Shown: in pieces, positions 11,101-20,213 of the stretch
Layout: each line of letters opens with the position of its first letter
How positions within the stretch are numbered: the stretch's first letter is position 1
DNA from: Andalucia godoyi
Taxonomy: Eukaryota > Discoba > Jakobea > Jakobida > Andaluciidae
Assembly: GCA_009859145.1 (NCBI GenBank)
Contig: VRVR01000017.1
Span: forward strand, 126,607-190,606
Length of the DNA: 64,000 bases
Direction: 5' to 3'
The notes under the pieces: model-generated
The model's database searches: none
Seen by the model: the letters and a program-made list of their open reading frames with translations, nothing else
What the model was told of the DNA's origin: nothing
Program-made: the position numbers and the translations under genes

Positions 11101-13157
11101 GGTTCCGTTATGGTGGAGACAGCAACGTGTATGTTGAACTTGTCCGTGGATTCGATACTCTATCAGTGGATACATGGTTGTTGGTAATCCCGCAACTCAT
11201 TGCGCGCCTGCATCTTCCAGAAGGTCCTGTTAGGGAACTGTTACATACGTTGCTTACCAAAGTTGGTCATGCGCATCCACAAGCGTTGATATATCCGCTG
11301 ACTGTTGCCGCAAAATCGACCTCGGAAAATCGTCGTCACGCAGCGACGAGAATTTTGGAGCATATGCGACAGAATAATTCCAGATTAGTAGAGCAAGCAT
11401 TGTTGGTTAGTACGGAGCTCATTCGAATCGCGGTGTTGTGGCACGAACAGTGGCACGAGGGTTTGGAAGAAGCATCAAGGTTGTATTTTGGAGATCACAA
11501 TGTGGACGGGATGTTTGCTGTGTTGAGTCCTCTTCATGCCATGATGGCGGCTCCCGAAACGTTGCGCGAAATCGCGTTTCAGCAACAGTTCGGACGAGAT
11601 TTGGCAGAAGCGAAGGACTGGTGCAAAAAGTACCGAAGGACTCGAAACGATGCTGATCTGAACCAAGCCTGGGACCTCTACTATCACGTGTTTCGTCGAA
11701 TCAACAAGCAGCTTCCTGGAATGTCGACACTCGAATTGCAGCACGTCTCGCCAGCTCTTTTGTATGCAAAAAACCTCGAATTGGCGATTCCTGGCTCTTA
11801 TCATTCTTTTACAAGAGGCCAGAACGATGATAATCTGGTCACGATTGCGGGTTTCGCACCGTCATTGCAGGTCATCAATTCAAAACAGCGGCCGCGCAAA
11901 CTTACGATTTTCGGTTCGGATGGAAGGGAGCATGTGTTCCTTCTGAAAGGTCACGAGGATCTTCGGCAAGATGAGAGGGTGATGCAGTTGTTCGGTCTTG
12001 TTAACACTCTATTGGCTGCGTCTCCTCCTTATGCGGCAACGGCAGTACCGGCTGGCTCAGGTGGAAGTACGTCTCCGGTTTCTTCTCTATTTTCTTCCGG
12101 TACGAATGTGTCTTTAAGTTCTCCAGGATTGAACAGCTATTCTTTTAGCCACCTTCAAGGACGAGTTGGCGCCAGGGCGGATTTATCCATAGAGAGAATG
12201 GCTGTTGTCCCTCTCAATCAATCTGCTGGCTTGATTGGATGGTTGCAGGATTGCGATACTCTACACTCCCTTATTCGAGAATACCGCGAAGCCCGCAAGA
12301 TCTTGCTAAACATTGAGCACCGGCTGATTTTGAAGATGGCCGGCGATTTTGACAATCTTGCGCTCCTGCAGAAAGTTGAAGTCTTTGAGCATGCACTGGA
12401 GAATACCACTGGTCAAGATCTTCACAAGGTCCTGTGGTTGAAATCAAGGTCATCGGAAGTGTGGTTGGAGAGACGCACCAACTATTCAAGATCCCTGGCA
12501 GTCATGTCCATGGTTGGGTACATTTTGGGTTTGGGCGACAGGCATCCTTCCAATTTGATGCTTCACCGCAATACAGGGAAAGTCGTCCATATTGACTTCG
12601 GAGATTGCTTTGAGGTGGCCCAGCACAGAGACAAGTATCCGGAGAAAGTTCCGTTCCGCTTAACTCGAATGCTTATCAATGCAATGGAGGTGTCCGGTAT
12701 TGAGGGGACGTATCGATTTACGTGCAATTATGTGATGCGAGTCTTGAGGCACCACAAGGACTCTCTTATGGCAATGCTTGAGGCCTTTGTTCATGATCCC
12801 CTCATCAATTGGAGACTCCTGGACACCGACAAGGCACCATCTATGGTTGTTGACGACTTGGATGAATCTCGGTCGCTCATTGAACCGGAAGCATCCATTC
12901 CGGCATCCATCAGTTCCGTAAATGGGGGTCGCGAACAACTTCGAAAGCAATACGAAGATGAGAATCTTGGTGGCGAATCGAACGAATTGTTGAACAAAAA
13001 GGCATTGAGTGTCGTTCAGCGAATTCGTGACAAACTGACCGGAAATGACTTCGACCGCTACATGGATGTTGAAGAGCAGGTCGAGAGACTCATTCAACAA
13101 GCAACTTCCCATGTTAATCTGTGTCAGGCTTTCATTGGATGGTGTTCCTTTTGGTAG
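5118..13157 (+). CDS. TOR: TOR serine/threonine protein kinase
   Basis: A 2679-residue uninterrupted phosphatidylinositol-kinase-related kinase, the catalytic core of TOR complexes that couple nutrients to growth. Order: HEAT solenoid (about 1-1150); a Gly/Ser linker (about 1155-1185); FAT domain (about 1280-2080); FRB domain (about 2105-2205, starting LWHEQWHEGLEEASRLYFG, with the serine that contacts rapamycin-FKBP12 kept); kinase domain with GHEDLRQDERVMQLF; the catalytic loop GDRHPSN (Asp2474); the metal-binding DFGDC (Asp2493); and a FATC tail ending IGWCSFW. Length matches mTOR. Unusual is a Gly/Ser/Pro-rich insert of about 55 residues in the kinase N-lobe (about 2300-2355). A polyadenylation-type AATAAA lies at 13206. 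The start ATG follows a T-rich leader. Confidence 0.98.
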   Translation: MSADGLTKTLGDLRSKVEDVRNRAAKSLRLIVEDQSRELNGESFSRLHNSIISKIADLVNSTDASDRLGAVAAIDQLIDIDCDEHATRVTRFGNYLRNMLPNPDYVLVGMVARALGRLARAGGTLTADLVEFETKRALEWLQSDRAKDESKRFAACCVLKELAENAPTLFYAHVSLFLDHIWNALRDQNVVVREKAVESLRACLALIAERESRWRVQWYYAIYDEAEKGFKMKSEAIHASLLTVLALLDHAGDFMTQRFPQVLDSVFKYKDHKEKIVRRTVVLAMPQCARYNPKFFTSQYLKTAVNHVLSFTLKKDDKALAFSALGDLALACGRSILAHLDPIIAAVKENLSGKKSRNFCPEILTCISNFAKACGADPSLEIHLMQILDSMFSGGLSSTLTSSLATLSSSIPSLSVPISDRLLDLISRILARTSYRIASLQVPAQVGSSVVSSSSSHQTLSTLANSVPLPSSMDDDEDGSVDTIRLALHTLGSFELSEHSLMDFVRHCVVRYLEEEDSEIRKEAALTCAHVLSRHGRAMNENGLESALYFTAVRAEILEKLLAVAISDPQSSIRKAILSSLDSSFDSFLALSENLRCLFMALNDENFDNRIMAVEILGRLSLRNPAYVLPSLRKSLIQLLTELEFSIDARSKEESASLLGHLISAAPRLVKPYVPAALSVLLMRLKDPSPAVSSACLATLGLLATVGGETMKKDLPILLPLIMETLSDQGSSNKREVALRTLSLLVESTGEVIRPYVSYPQLMPLLLSLMKSEETYTIRKEAMRCLGVLGALDPVLLESAVGGPSGSVNSGAWSSRKGIAAISNAVRTAAIFPTGGAVAPIDEDESHPNTMLVPSAEDFYPTVAISALVKILRDSSLSAHHKACIEAIMFIFKSLGLRGVPFLPKVLPPFLFLIRSTGDVSLRQSLLQQLGLLVSIVKHHIRNFLNDILVLVQEMWHKNVLIQMVSLVEEIANALHEEFKSHLPSLLPKLLSVFSPLSTIGGAPTPSGSLTPPSQPVISMSSDDPRPIFKVLEALQIFGRHLDEYLYMVIPAIMRIIESTDFHPSVRIAAVQCLSRLSRLSSFPEHASRIVHPLCRVMAITDCPVQLRAESMDCLCCLVEQMGPEFALFIPVVSKIISPISQSLHGGPSGGGNVSTSSSNDKGASRSGSSSSGGPSASAFQRYEELVAAILNNQPIGPRVSLFSNFSNLADDDLSPLDTDSTADVPLVPMIAVGPGGKDVQVPGRQEFKDDLQHASHGFEQALQGSAASNANLDMEAMFIKKLHVNQANLRKAWEASQRSTREDWNEWIRRFSVELLRESPSPALRSCWSLAQLYPPLARALFNASFLSCWTELYDHFQDEVVRAIEMTFSSPNLPGDVLMVLLGLAEFMEHDERQLPIDIGVLGTLAERCQAFAKALHYKELEFSFQQQPSSGIQYADVPNTANGASTGSLSRGGSMKNLNGGDGRSVEGNVIEALISINNQLHHHEAAMGILIYAQKHAQKYEIKESWFEKLQKWEDALRIYEEKHKTDPLSVDYALGRMRCLEALGEWEQLFSLCVDVWTTSDNHTRRRVAPMAASAAFHLSEWPFMSECVEALESETFKAAFFRAILNTHAQNFEAAQSLIDRARKFLDAELTALLNESYPRAYDAVVRVQQLVELEEILAFKKKSSGMALTQSDTMLGPESSGFSVDDAQFIREKESLKRIWSSRLLGCQRNVDHWQELLHLRSLVLDVDEQLDLWLKFSRLCRKTGKMRLAHKLLIVLCKNHDFIVDPEWLISAASSSSVDPKVVMCCLEHLWSAQVHERQRVYKLLSNFVRLIDVAVDNYRPTLKQGTSVPAAPEEEYADVSSPAPKASQPLEEDADVGSANPAASSTGPTHGFDQSAAHLRAHAFMYLGQWHRSLMPDDFDVMLGQFRSATIHDPTWYKAWHAWATLNADMVDNLAGKASAATPGSDASQNVSEYARAAVAGFFKSISFGSSKASRVQDILRLLTLWFRYGGDSNVYVELVRGFDTLSVDTWLLVIPQLIARLHLPEGPVRELLHTLLTKVGHAHPQALIYPLTVAAKSTSENRRHAATRILEHMRQNNSRLVEQALLVSTELIRIAVLWHEQWHEGLEEASRLYFGDHNVDGMFAVLSPLHAMMAAPETLREIAFQQQFGRDLAEAKDWCKKYRRTRNDADLNQAWDLYYHVFRRINKQLPGMSTLELQHVSPALLYAKNLELAIPGSYHSFTRGQNDDNLVTIAGFAPSLQVINSKQRPRKLTIFGSDGREHVFLLKGHEDLRQDERVMQLFGLVNTLLAASPPYAATAVPAGSGGSTSPVSSLFSSGTNVSLSSPGLNSYSFSHLQGRVGARADLSIERMAVVPLNQSAGLIGWLQDCDTLHSLIREYREARKILLNIEHRLILKMAGDFDNLALLQKVEVFEHALENTTGQDLHKVLWLKSRSSEVWLERRTNYSRSLAVMSMVGYILGLGDRHPSNLMLHRNTGKVVHIDFGDCFEVAQHRDKYPEKVPFRLTRMLINAMEVSGIEGTYRFTCNYVMRVLRHHKDSLMAMLEAFVHDPLINWRLLDTDKAPSMVVDDLDESRSLIEPEASIPASISSVNGGREQLRKQYEDENLGGESNELLNKKALSVVQRIRDKLTGNDFDRYMDVEEQVERLIQQATSHVNLCQAFIGWCSFW

Positions 13158-15898
13158 ACATTCGAGAAGTTAGGGCCTGTTCTATGGATATTATTGTGTC
13201 CTGTAAATAAAGCGATGTACTATCCCACAGACGATTCTTGCATGAATTTCTCAGATCGAGACAAGTCGAATCGGCCCTCCACCGGCGGTGCATTAACCAG
13301 AATCCTGTGCACCTGGTTGTCAAATGGTCACTAACTTGTCAGCTGCAACATCGTTGGCAACATCATACCAGAACCGTCGGAAAGTCCCGGCTGCAATACT
13401 TATTTTTTAAAACTCGCAGACCAAAGAAACCGCCGGAACAATAGGAAGGAAAAGCACAGCCAGCATTCGACAGCCAACAGCCATTTACCTATTGGCGAAG
13501 GTCGTAATATCAGCAACAAGAAGATGCAAAAGCACGTCGCTCGGACAAGCGCAAGCACTGCAGGCGAAAACAAATCTCCATTGCCAGAAAGCAAAGCTGG
13601 CGTACGCTCGTTGCGCATCCGTTGTAACGGCCGGGCTGCTACCTTTCGACAACAGCCTTGAAGCGGTAGCAGATGCCCTGGGGATTAATAACCTGATCAA
13701 ATAGAATCCTTCTTTGTGTTTTTGGATTCCGAATCCCTGCGTTCCAATACTATCCGACGTATCGAGCCCGGAAGCTTGGGCACGCCAAACGACTGTCAGC
13801 ACGAAAGTCCCACTGTTGTCATCCTGCAGCTTGGAAGGCCATTTAAGTTAAGATTCACTGCAGTGTAAAAAATTACGGTTTGCTAACGCAAACACGATCT
13901 CCATAACGTGCCACGTATCTAATAAAACCGAATAATCAATGGTTACGAGCTGAGTTCCACCGGTCGGAAAGACTGAGGAGAGTGTGTCATGGAGATCATT
14001 TACACAGAGTTCTCGAATACCTCTGCCAAGGAAACGTCATTCCCAGGGAGAAGAGGAATAAGAGATGGTGAGGTAACGGAATTCTTTACTGCGTTGCAAG
14101 ATGCAGTGGAATCTGAATATGTTCACCGAGTCGGCCAATAATAATATAAAAGCTGCAGACTGCGTGCTTCAGAAATATACAGCATCCATCACCGTGATCC
14201 GTTGCACATCCTGTTCAAACATCTGAATGAACATTCTAAAGAAACGAATACTGGCGATACTCTCATCCTAATGGTACTGTCAAGTTACAAGAGTCTGACA
14301 AATGGTTCTCTGCACTCATAAACGTGCTTTAACTTTAAACACAGATCTGCCTGCGATGTCAGATGTGCGGCCTTGGGTTGGTCGGTTCTGCTCACGATGA
14401 CTGTTGTTTCAAGAAATATACTTGCATGTCCAGAGAAGCAGGTTTTACGCCTTCTCCGAGTGCTATCGATGTCTTGATCAGTTCAGCACAGCTGTTGGGG
14501 CGAACCTGTGCACTTGCTTCCGGGCGCTGTTCTCCTTGGCTTTGTTGGTTAGGAGGATATTCGTCGAGAAACTGCGTGATAGATTTGCAGGTTCGAATGA
14601 TCTTCTGTGCAAATCGATCTGGAGTTCATTACCAGTAATTTTTACCCCAGACCATGCAATTTTTGGCCGTGTAGTCCGCGTGCCGGTCCCAACAGATCCT
14701 GCATTTGCACATAACGCAAGAACCCTTCCGAAAAGCTAGTGGATCGCGAACAGGTCGTGGATGACAGTCCGGATGGAATTACGACGATCCTGATTCCAGT
14801 TTCGATAATGTTTTCCGATGTTCTCGCCGTGGCTCACGATGACTGCCCCCCTGTCCCCATATGTTGACTTAGATGATATTCATCAGCAGTCCGGTGGACG
14901 CAGTCAGTTTCATTTTGATGCTTCCGCAGAATTTACTGAACGTTTTTAACTGTTTGGGATCAGTGAAACGACCTTTGATGGATACTGTTTTGTCTTTCGC
15001 TACACTACCGAAGTCGACGCCTGCAAGCATACATCGAGCCTCGTTGCTTTTCTGCGCTCGCCAAAATATGAGCCAGTATCGGTCATCGGATGAGCTGTCA
15101 CCGAAGATAGACCCAATCCCTCAGGTTTTTTTTGTTATTATTTGGGGCGAGCGCCAACTCTTCAATGCGGTCAAAGCGTCATCGCAACCAACCAACACAT
15201 TTCCCAATCAATTCAACATTCAAAAAAACAATAAAAATGAACGTTGGAGGAAACAGAATGTGGTCGGCGAACGACCCCGCGCCTGACTACGCTTTTTGCC
15301 TTTGCTCTCTACTTGTTCTCTGACTCGAAAGCGCATTCCGAACGCGCAATCGATCACATCTTCGTGATTTAAAATATCTTGCTCAGCCGTCTGACGACGA
15401 TCTTCTTCTTGCTCTCCGCCTCCAACGAGACGGAATCAACGAGTTTTTTTGATTCTCTCGGCATCATCGGGCATGGCAGGTTTGAGTTTAATGGAAAGAT
15501 CCCTCTTTGGAGCCATGCGATGTTTTGTCTTTGTCATTGATGAAAGGTGCTTGACGGTTCGATGATCAAAAACCAAGCAAACCAGGAATAAACAGAAAGA
15601 ATAAGAAGTGACAGAATGAAAGAAATTCTAGATTTAACTGCTGTAAGATCGTACTGTTTGATGTTCAACATTGCTCCTCACAGCTTTCAGCAGCCTTTCC
15701 TTTTGCCTGCTTGGCTACAGAGGTTCTCCAGCAGGGGGGCTGCAGTTCTGCAGAAGTGCCCAGACGCTGATCTGATTACCGGGCTGTTCGCGAATTCTGC
15801 TTCTGAGCAAGGACATGATTGTAAATTCTCATTAATATTGTCGTCTGAAAATGCTGCCTTTTTATGAGACTCTATTCGATGGAACGTGCATTGATTCA
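13158..15898. other. Gene-poor stretch with decayed coding-like fragments
   Basis: 2.7 kb with no intact gene. Short open stretches of protein-like composition occur on both strands, all broken by stops. On the minus strand 15560-15190 holds one frame with a single TGA, and about 15190-14870 continues it in pieces. About 15060-15260 of this is related to 42640-42900 on the plus strand (repeat family 2). A plus-strand open run lies at 14404-14739 (111 codons) and another at 13492-13704; I recognise neither. Looks like a graveyard of old mobile elements. Confidence 0.5.
14870..15260 (-). repeat. Degenerate repeat family 2, copy 1
   Basis: Minus-strand sequence sharing blocks with 42640-42900 (+): TTGCGATGAC followed by GAGTTGGCGCTCGCCCC, then TCTTCGGTGACAG, then TTTTGGCGAGCG. 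Translated, both copies give GCDD/VCDD, then (I/V)FGDS, then FWRA. After FWRA this copy stays open for about 60 codons to a TAA (GVDFGSVAKDKTVSIKGRF is part of it). I read it as the relic of a mobile-element protein of unidentified type. Confidence 0.5.
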
Positions 15899-16211
15899 TC
15901 AGACGTACCAGGGACGTCTGGGAGGGTCTTTGGCTGCAGGAGCCGGGATAGACAGCAACGAAGTTTCGGATCTGATTCCGACTATCAATTCATTCACTAT
16001 GAATTGTCAGAAATCATTCTGTTGTCGAGAATTCGAAATAACAATAATGGCAGCCATTTAGAAAAATAAAATTCAATGAGGACATACAAACTGACACGGT
16101 GTTCTTTGCATTGTCAAGCAGGATTGAGAAATTCCTTTCTTGTTCAAGAAGCATCGCTTCCTTGGCTTGGAAAATATCAAGCTTGGCGTTGGCTGCAGTA
16201 CAGTCCTCCAT
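15899..16211 (-). CDS. Possible small spliced gene, unknown function
   Basis: Candidate 73-residue protein from two exons: 16088-16211 (ATG at 16211) and 15899-15996, joined across a 91 bp intron with a GTATGT donor and a CATAG acceptor preceded by CTGAC. Phases agree (1 then 2). Exon 1 reads as an acidic helix (QAKEAMLLEQERNFSILLDN); exon 2 ends PPRRPWYV before TGA. Intron size and donor match confirmed introns elsewhere in the window. The minus-strand frame is also open further upstream to 16367, where a CTTTTCAG acceptor occurs, and protein-like stretches lie at about 16440-16560 and 16580-16890, so this may be the end of a longer gene. No homolog recognised. Confidence 0.35.
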
Positions 16212-16896
16212 GAGAAAGAATGAAGAGCGATTTGTGAACAAGCATATCAAAATCGAAAAACACACCTTCCATTCCCCCCGGGAGAAAATTGACCATCTTA
16301 AAATCTCCGAACGAAAATCCATTAACTTAGGAAAAGCAATCGCAATCCCTCCGCCAGCGGCTTTCACTGAAAAGTCACAATGAAGAAAATTCCTTCACGT
16401 GACAGAAACAAACCCACTGATAGCCTGACTTGTCAAAATGCTGAGATTTTGACAGCGTCTTTTGACTCACACTTTGGTGATGATGGCCTGCATATCATCT
16501 GCGCAAATATCGCTTCACACTTTTTAAAGAGCGCCTCAGAACTGTGCGCGTAGGCTGCCTCTACATTTCGTTCGCATCAATTCCATGTGACAGAGTGGTG
16601 TCGACCATCATCACTTTCACAGTGGAAGAAACGCTCTTTATGTTGCTCGTACCGCCATCTGCTGTTGCGTCGGAGGAGGACGCTACATGAACCCAGCGCT
16701 TCAGCTTGGACTTCCATGCAAGCACCGTCTTTTCGGAGATGAGCTTTGCGAATTCGAACAGTTATTTTTCCCTTTTCGTTTTGGGATCTTCTGGCCTTCT
16801 TTTTGTCGCATTTCCCATTTCCGTCAAACTTTTCTTTTGTTTCTTCACGGTTTCTCTCTCACTCATCGTTCTTTAGAAGGTAGATCACTGGATACC
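16212..16896. other. Region upstream of the KY-like gene, partly open on the minus strand
   Basis: Contains the pyrimidine-rich leader of the KY-like gene (about 16760-16896). The minus strand shows protein-like open stretches (for example SEKTVLAWKSKLKRW) interrupted by two stops and a frame change near 16565. May be upstream exons of the candidate gene at 15899-16211, or decay. Confidence 0.35.
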
Positions 16897-19746
16897 ATGG
16901 GTTGCGGAGCTTCTCGAGTCTCTCGCAGCTCTAGTCTGCCGCTAGACGTCGAAGAACCGAGAGCTTCCGAGGGAAAGGGGAGTGGTTGTGCTGCTCTTCA
17001 GCAAGTTTTAAGCAGTCTGACCGACAAAATCCAGCATCTTGATAATGTCCGTACGTCCTTTGCGTCGCACATTTACTCTTTGGTTGTCCACTTTGGGGCT
17101 CTTGAAAGTATGACTGCTGAAATTGCTGCTCGTCATTTTGCAATTGTTGCGTCTGGATCCGACTACAGCGATTGTATTCATCTTTGTTCTTCCGCTATCC
17201 AAAGCACTGGCAAGAAGCTTGACGACAGTACAATTGCGACAGAATCTAAAAGTCAGTATGTGATTGACATGTTGGGGGAGTGTGCGAGCTTTTACCGATC
17301 AAGGATGACTTCATGGTGCGATTCCATGCAAAAGTTGTCATCATTGTTTGAGGAGTCGTGCTTGACCATCCAAGAACTGAGGTGCGAGCCCCATCCGCTT
17401 GCAGAAGACAATGTTGACAGAGCAATGGATTTAATCGTCGTTTGGAAATCATCGTCTAAAGAATGGGAGCTTCTCTGGGTTGCGTATATGGACGTGCTCT
17501 CTTCTCACGAGCGTGTTTCCGCTTTGATCTGTCGAGTGATTGAAGAATCTGATTTTGTCCGTCAGGAACAATCCGATTGCGGCCAACTTCTCCTTTCATT
17601 TGGACGTCGTCTAAGAGACGCTGGATCATCTCTCTGCGAAAAGCTGGAGAGATCCCGACTTGATTCCGAAGCTCGTTTGTTATTCGCGAGTATCGATGGT
17701 TGCGAATCTATTCTTGTTTCTAGGACTTTTGTTACACTATTTCACATTTTCTCCGGGATTTTGGAATGTGTATCGAACTGCTTTTCCGAATGGGAGACCG
17801 TGCTTCAGGTGCCGTTTGCTGAGAATCGCCCCCACACTATTCTTCGCCCAACTGAAAAATGCGAGGACGGTAGCTTCAATGTCCCCGTTTCATCGAGCAA
17901 GATGATCTGCATCGAATCACGCTCTTCTTCATTGTTGCAATGCCAGTTGGGAAGTCGAGGCAGTCGTCCTCGACTGCTATCCAAGTTTCGGGCGACCAGT
18001 CACGCCATCCGCGCTGTGAACAGGATGCAAACACTTGTTGAATACAGATTCACCGATGATTCAGTGTCCATGATCGTCGAACCAGGGTCGCCTCGAATGT
18101 CCGTGTCCTCTTCAAGAACGGCTTCCTTTGTTGGAGAGGAGATGTCTGTCGACGAAACTGCCAGAGGTCACTTTTTGAACGGAGAATTTAGTCGAGTTGT
18201 AACGATTTTGCAGCCGCTTTGTGCTTCCACAGAATTGCTTCTCGACGAAAACTGTCAATTAGTCTTTTTTCACCGGTGCCGATTGCTTTGTGATGCTCTG
18301 AAGAACACATCGCAAGACTCTTGGCTCCTATTTACTGAAGATTTGGTGTCTCGTTTTCCGAAAGAACCCGAAGCGCATGTGCTGAGAATTGAATGTCTGT
18401 TGCACAACCGAATGTTTGACGAAGGGAGGGTGGCTTCGAAGATGGCCGCATCTATGTTTCCAGATTGCACTGCCTTGCAACATCTATCGATGGTGTCCAA
18501 GACGTCTTCATTTCATCGCGGAATTGCAGACTGGCGGGAGGCGGATGAACGTGTTTTTTCCAAGGAGTGTACTCTGTACGAACACACGATTGAAGACCTC
18601 TCCAGATATCTTGCGGAGCCTTTTCTGTCTTCGAGTCGGCCTCTGCTTATCATTCGATGCTTTTACCGCTGGATAACGGATCGAATATCGTATGACTGCG
18701 AAGCATTTCTGCAAAAGGAATTTCGATCTTCTTCAACGCCCTCCGGCGTGTTCAAGACGAGAAAGGCTGTGTGTGCTGGATATGCTACTCTTTTTGAGAA
18801 GATGTGTCAAATTGTAGGAATTGCATGTTCAATTGTGGTTGGATTCGCAAGTGTGTTTGGCGTTCCGAGAAGTCCCGGGAAACCGAACCACGCTTGGAAT
18901 GTTGTTGAAGTGAACGGCAAATGGTATCTTCTGGATTGTTGCTGGGGAGCAGGATATGCCACCTCTTTGGGGAAGGACATGCATTTTGTGAAGAGATTTA
19001 CTGAGTTTTACTGGCTGTCCAAACCAGAATTGTTGATCTCGTCTCATTTCCCATGTGAGAGTAGATGGCAACTTTTGGACCGTTTGGTTTCTGCCGAAGA
19101 GTTTGAAGCCATGGTTGACTTGTTCCCTCCGGCAATTGACGTGGGGCTCAGCTTGGTGTCTCATCAACAGCGCAAGATTAAGTTGCATTGCAACGAAGAG
19201 GCACGCATCAAGTTTGCAGTGCGTTGCAAGCTGTGGGCGACCTTTTCGAAGCCTGACGCGAAATCTCCTTTTTTGTTTCAGTATGGACATGACTCGTGTG
19301 AATTGCTGATTACACCTTTAGAAAAAAATCTGTCGTCAATGCTGATCTTTGTTCAACCGGAAAATTCGGATGATACCACTTTCCAGTTTGCACTGTCCTA
19401 CGATCTTGATATTTCCGATGGGGGCGGGGTCAATGAGGTTTCTGAAAAACGTCACTACGTTGAAGCATACTATCCGTGCCGATTTCGCATTTGGCCGACG
19501 TCACCATGTCTTCCTTCTGGTGAGAAGTGCATTATCACTGTGCATCTTCCGCTCTCTCACTCAGTCCTTGCTCTCAATGGTACTCACTCCTGTTTCAAGC
19601 TTGTGAAGGAAGACGATGATGGTTGGGGAACATACGAAGTTGAACGCGACATGGTTGCGGGAAAGTGCTGGATTTCTCTGAAAGACAGCGCGCTGAGTGC
19701 AGATTTGAAAACGTTGGCTGTCTACGATGTGAAGTCAATACCGTAG
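16897..19746 (+). CDS. KY-type transglutaminase-like (papain-fold) protein
   Basis: 949 residues from the ATG at 16897, chosen because it gives MGCGASRVS, a good N-myristoylation start with an adjacent palmitoylatable Cys. An in-frame ATG at 16687 lies in pyrimidine-rich leader. The N-terminal half (about 1-450) is helical with no family I recognise. A transglutaminase-like core follows at about 590-715 with the triad visible: Cys626 in KAVCAGYA, His665 in PNHAWN, Asp680 in LLDCCWG, then the FYWLSKPELLISSHFP motif typical of kyphoscoliosis-peptidase (KY)/Cyk3 proteins. Beta-rich KY-like modules complete the C-terminus. Relatives act at the cytoskeleton or division site, some without proven catalysis. 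A membrane-anchored cytoskeletal role is inferred. Confidence 0.82.
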   Translation: MGCGASRVSRSSSLPLDVEEPRASEGKGSGCAALQQVLSSLTDKIQHLDNVRTSFASHIYSLVVHFGALESMTAEIAARHFAIVASGSDYSDCIHLCSSAIQSTGKKLDDSTIATESKSQYVIDMLGECASFYRSRMTSWCDSMQKLSSLFEESCLTIQELRCEPHPLAEDNVDRAMDLIVVWKSSSKEWELLWVAYMDVLSSHERVSALICRVIEESDFVRQEQSDCGQLLLSFGRRLRDAGSSLCEKLERSRLDSEARLLFASIDGCESILVSRTFVTLFHIFSGILECVSNCFSEWETVLQVPFAENRPHTILRPTEKCEDGSFNVPVSSSKMICIESRSSSLLQCQLGSRGSRPRLLSKFRATSHAIRAVNRMQTLVEYRFTDDSVSMIVEPGSPRMSVSSSRTASFVGEEMSVDETARGHFLNGEFSRVVTILQPLCASTELLLDENCQLVFFHRCRLLCDALKNTSQDSWLLFTEDLVSRFPKEPEAHVLRIECLLHNRMFDEGRVASKMAASMFPDCTALQHLSMVSKTSSFHRGIADWREADERVFSKECTLYEHTIEDLSRYLAEPFLSSSRPLLIIRCFYRWITDRISYDCEAFLQKEFRSSSTPSGVFKTRKAVCAGYATLFEKMCQIVGIACSIVVGFASVFGVPRSPGKPNHAWNVVEVNGKWYLLDCCWGAGYATSLGKDMHFVKRFTEFYWLSKPELLISSHFPCESRWQLLDRLVSAEEFEAMVDLFPPAIDVGLSLVSHQQRKIKLHCNEEARIKFAVRCKLWATFSKPDAKSPFLFQYGHDSCELLITPLEKNLSSMLIFVQPENSDDTTFQFALSYDLDISDGGGVNEVSEKRHYVEAYYPCRFRIWPTSPCLPSGEKCIITVHLPLSHSVLALNGTHSCFKLVKEDDDGWGTYEVERDMVAGKCWISLKDSALSADLKTLAVYDVKSIP

Positions 19747-20213
19747 TCTCCAGTATATTGGATGAATGTCATGAATAACGAAGGAACATTATTGAAAGCC
19801 GTAGCTTTTTTCTTGGACGAATCGCTGGCAGGGTATGTTGATGCATAGAGAAAGAAGTCATCCTAGGCCCTCGGAACCAAAATCCAAAAAAGAAAACGGG
19901 CATATGACGAGGAATGGCGAGTGCTAATTGCGAGAGGAGCAAGCGTCTCTCACTCATTACGGGGAGATTCGTGATGACTCCGCAGCTTGACCACTGGGTC
20001 TTTCAATAAACGACCATGACAGACGCGATAACTGGCTAGAATGGTGATATGCAGCATCTAGAACTCCGTCGGAACACGTGGAGGCATTTTCGTTTCGTGT
20101 TTGATGTTCCAAGAGACAGTCCAGGCAAGAAGCTCCATTGTTTAGGATGGAAACGCTGCGCTGAACATCCGTCTTTTGCGTGCTCGAAAACTGTGAGCGC
20201 CACTGAATCATAG
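19747..20213. other. Intergenic, nothing recognised
   Basis: 3' flank of the KY-like gene up to Fanzor remnant A. Only short shadow frames; no RNA gene seen. Confidence 0.5.

Noticed and set aside
16687-16896. Upstream extension of the KY-like protein from the ATG at 16687
   Set aside because: Phe-rich translation of a pyrimidine-rich leader; the downstream ATG gives a myristoylation start.
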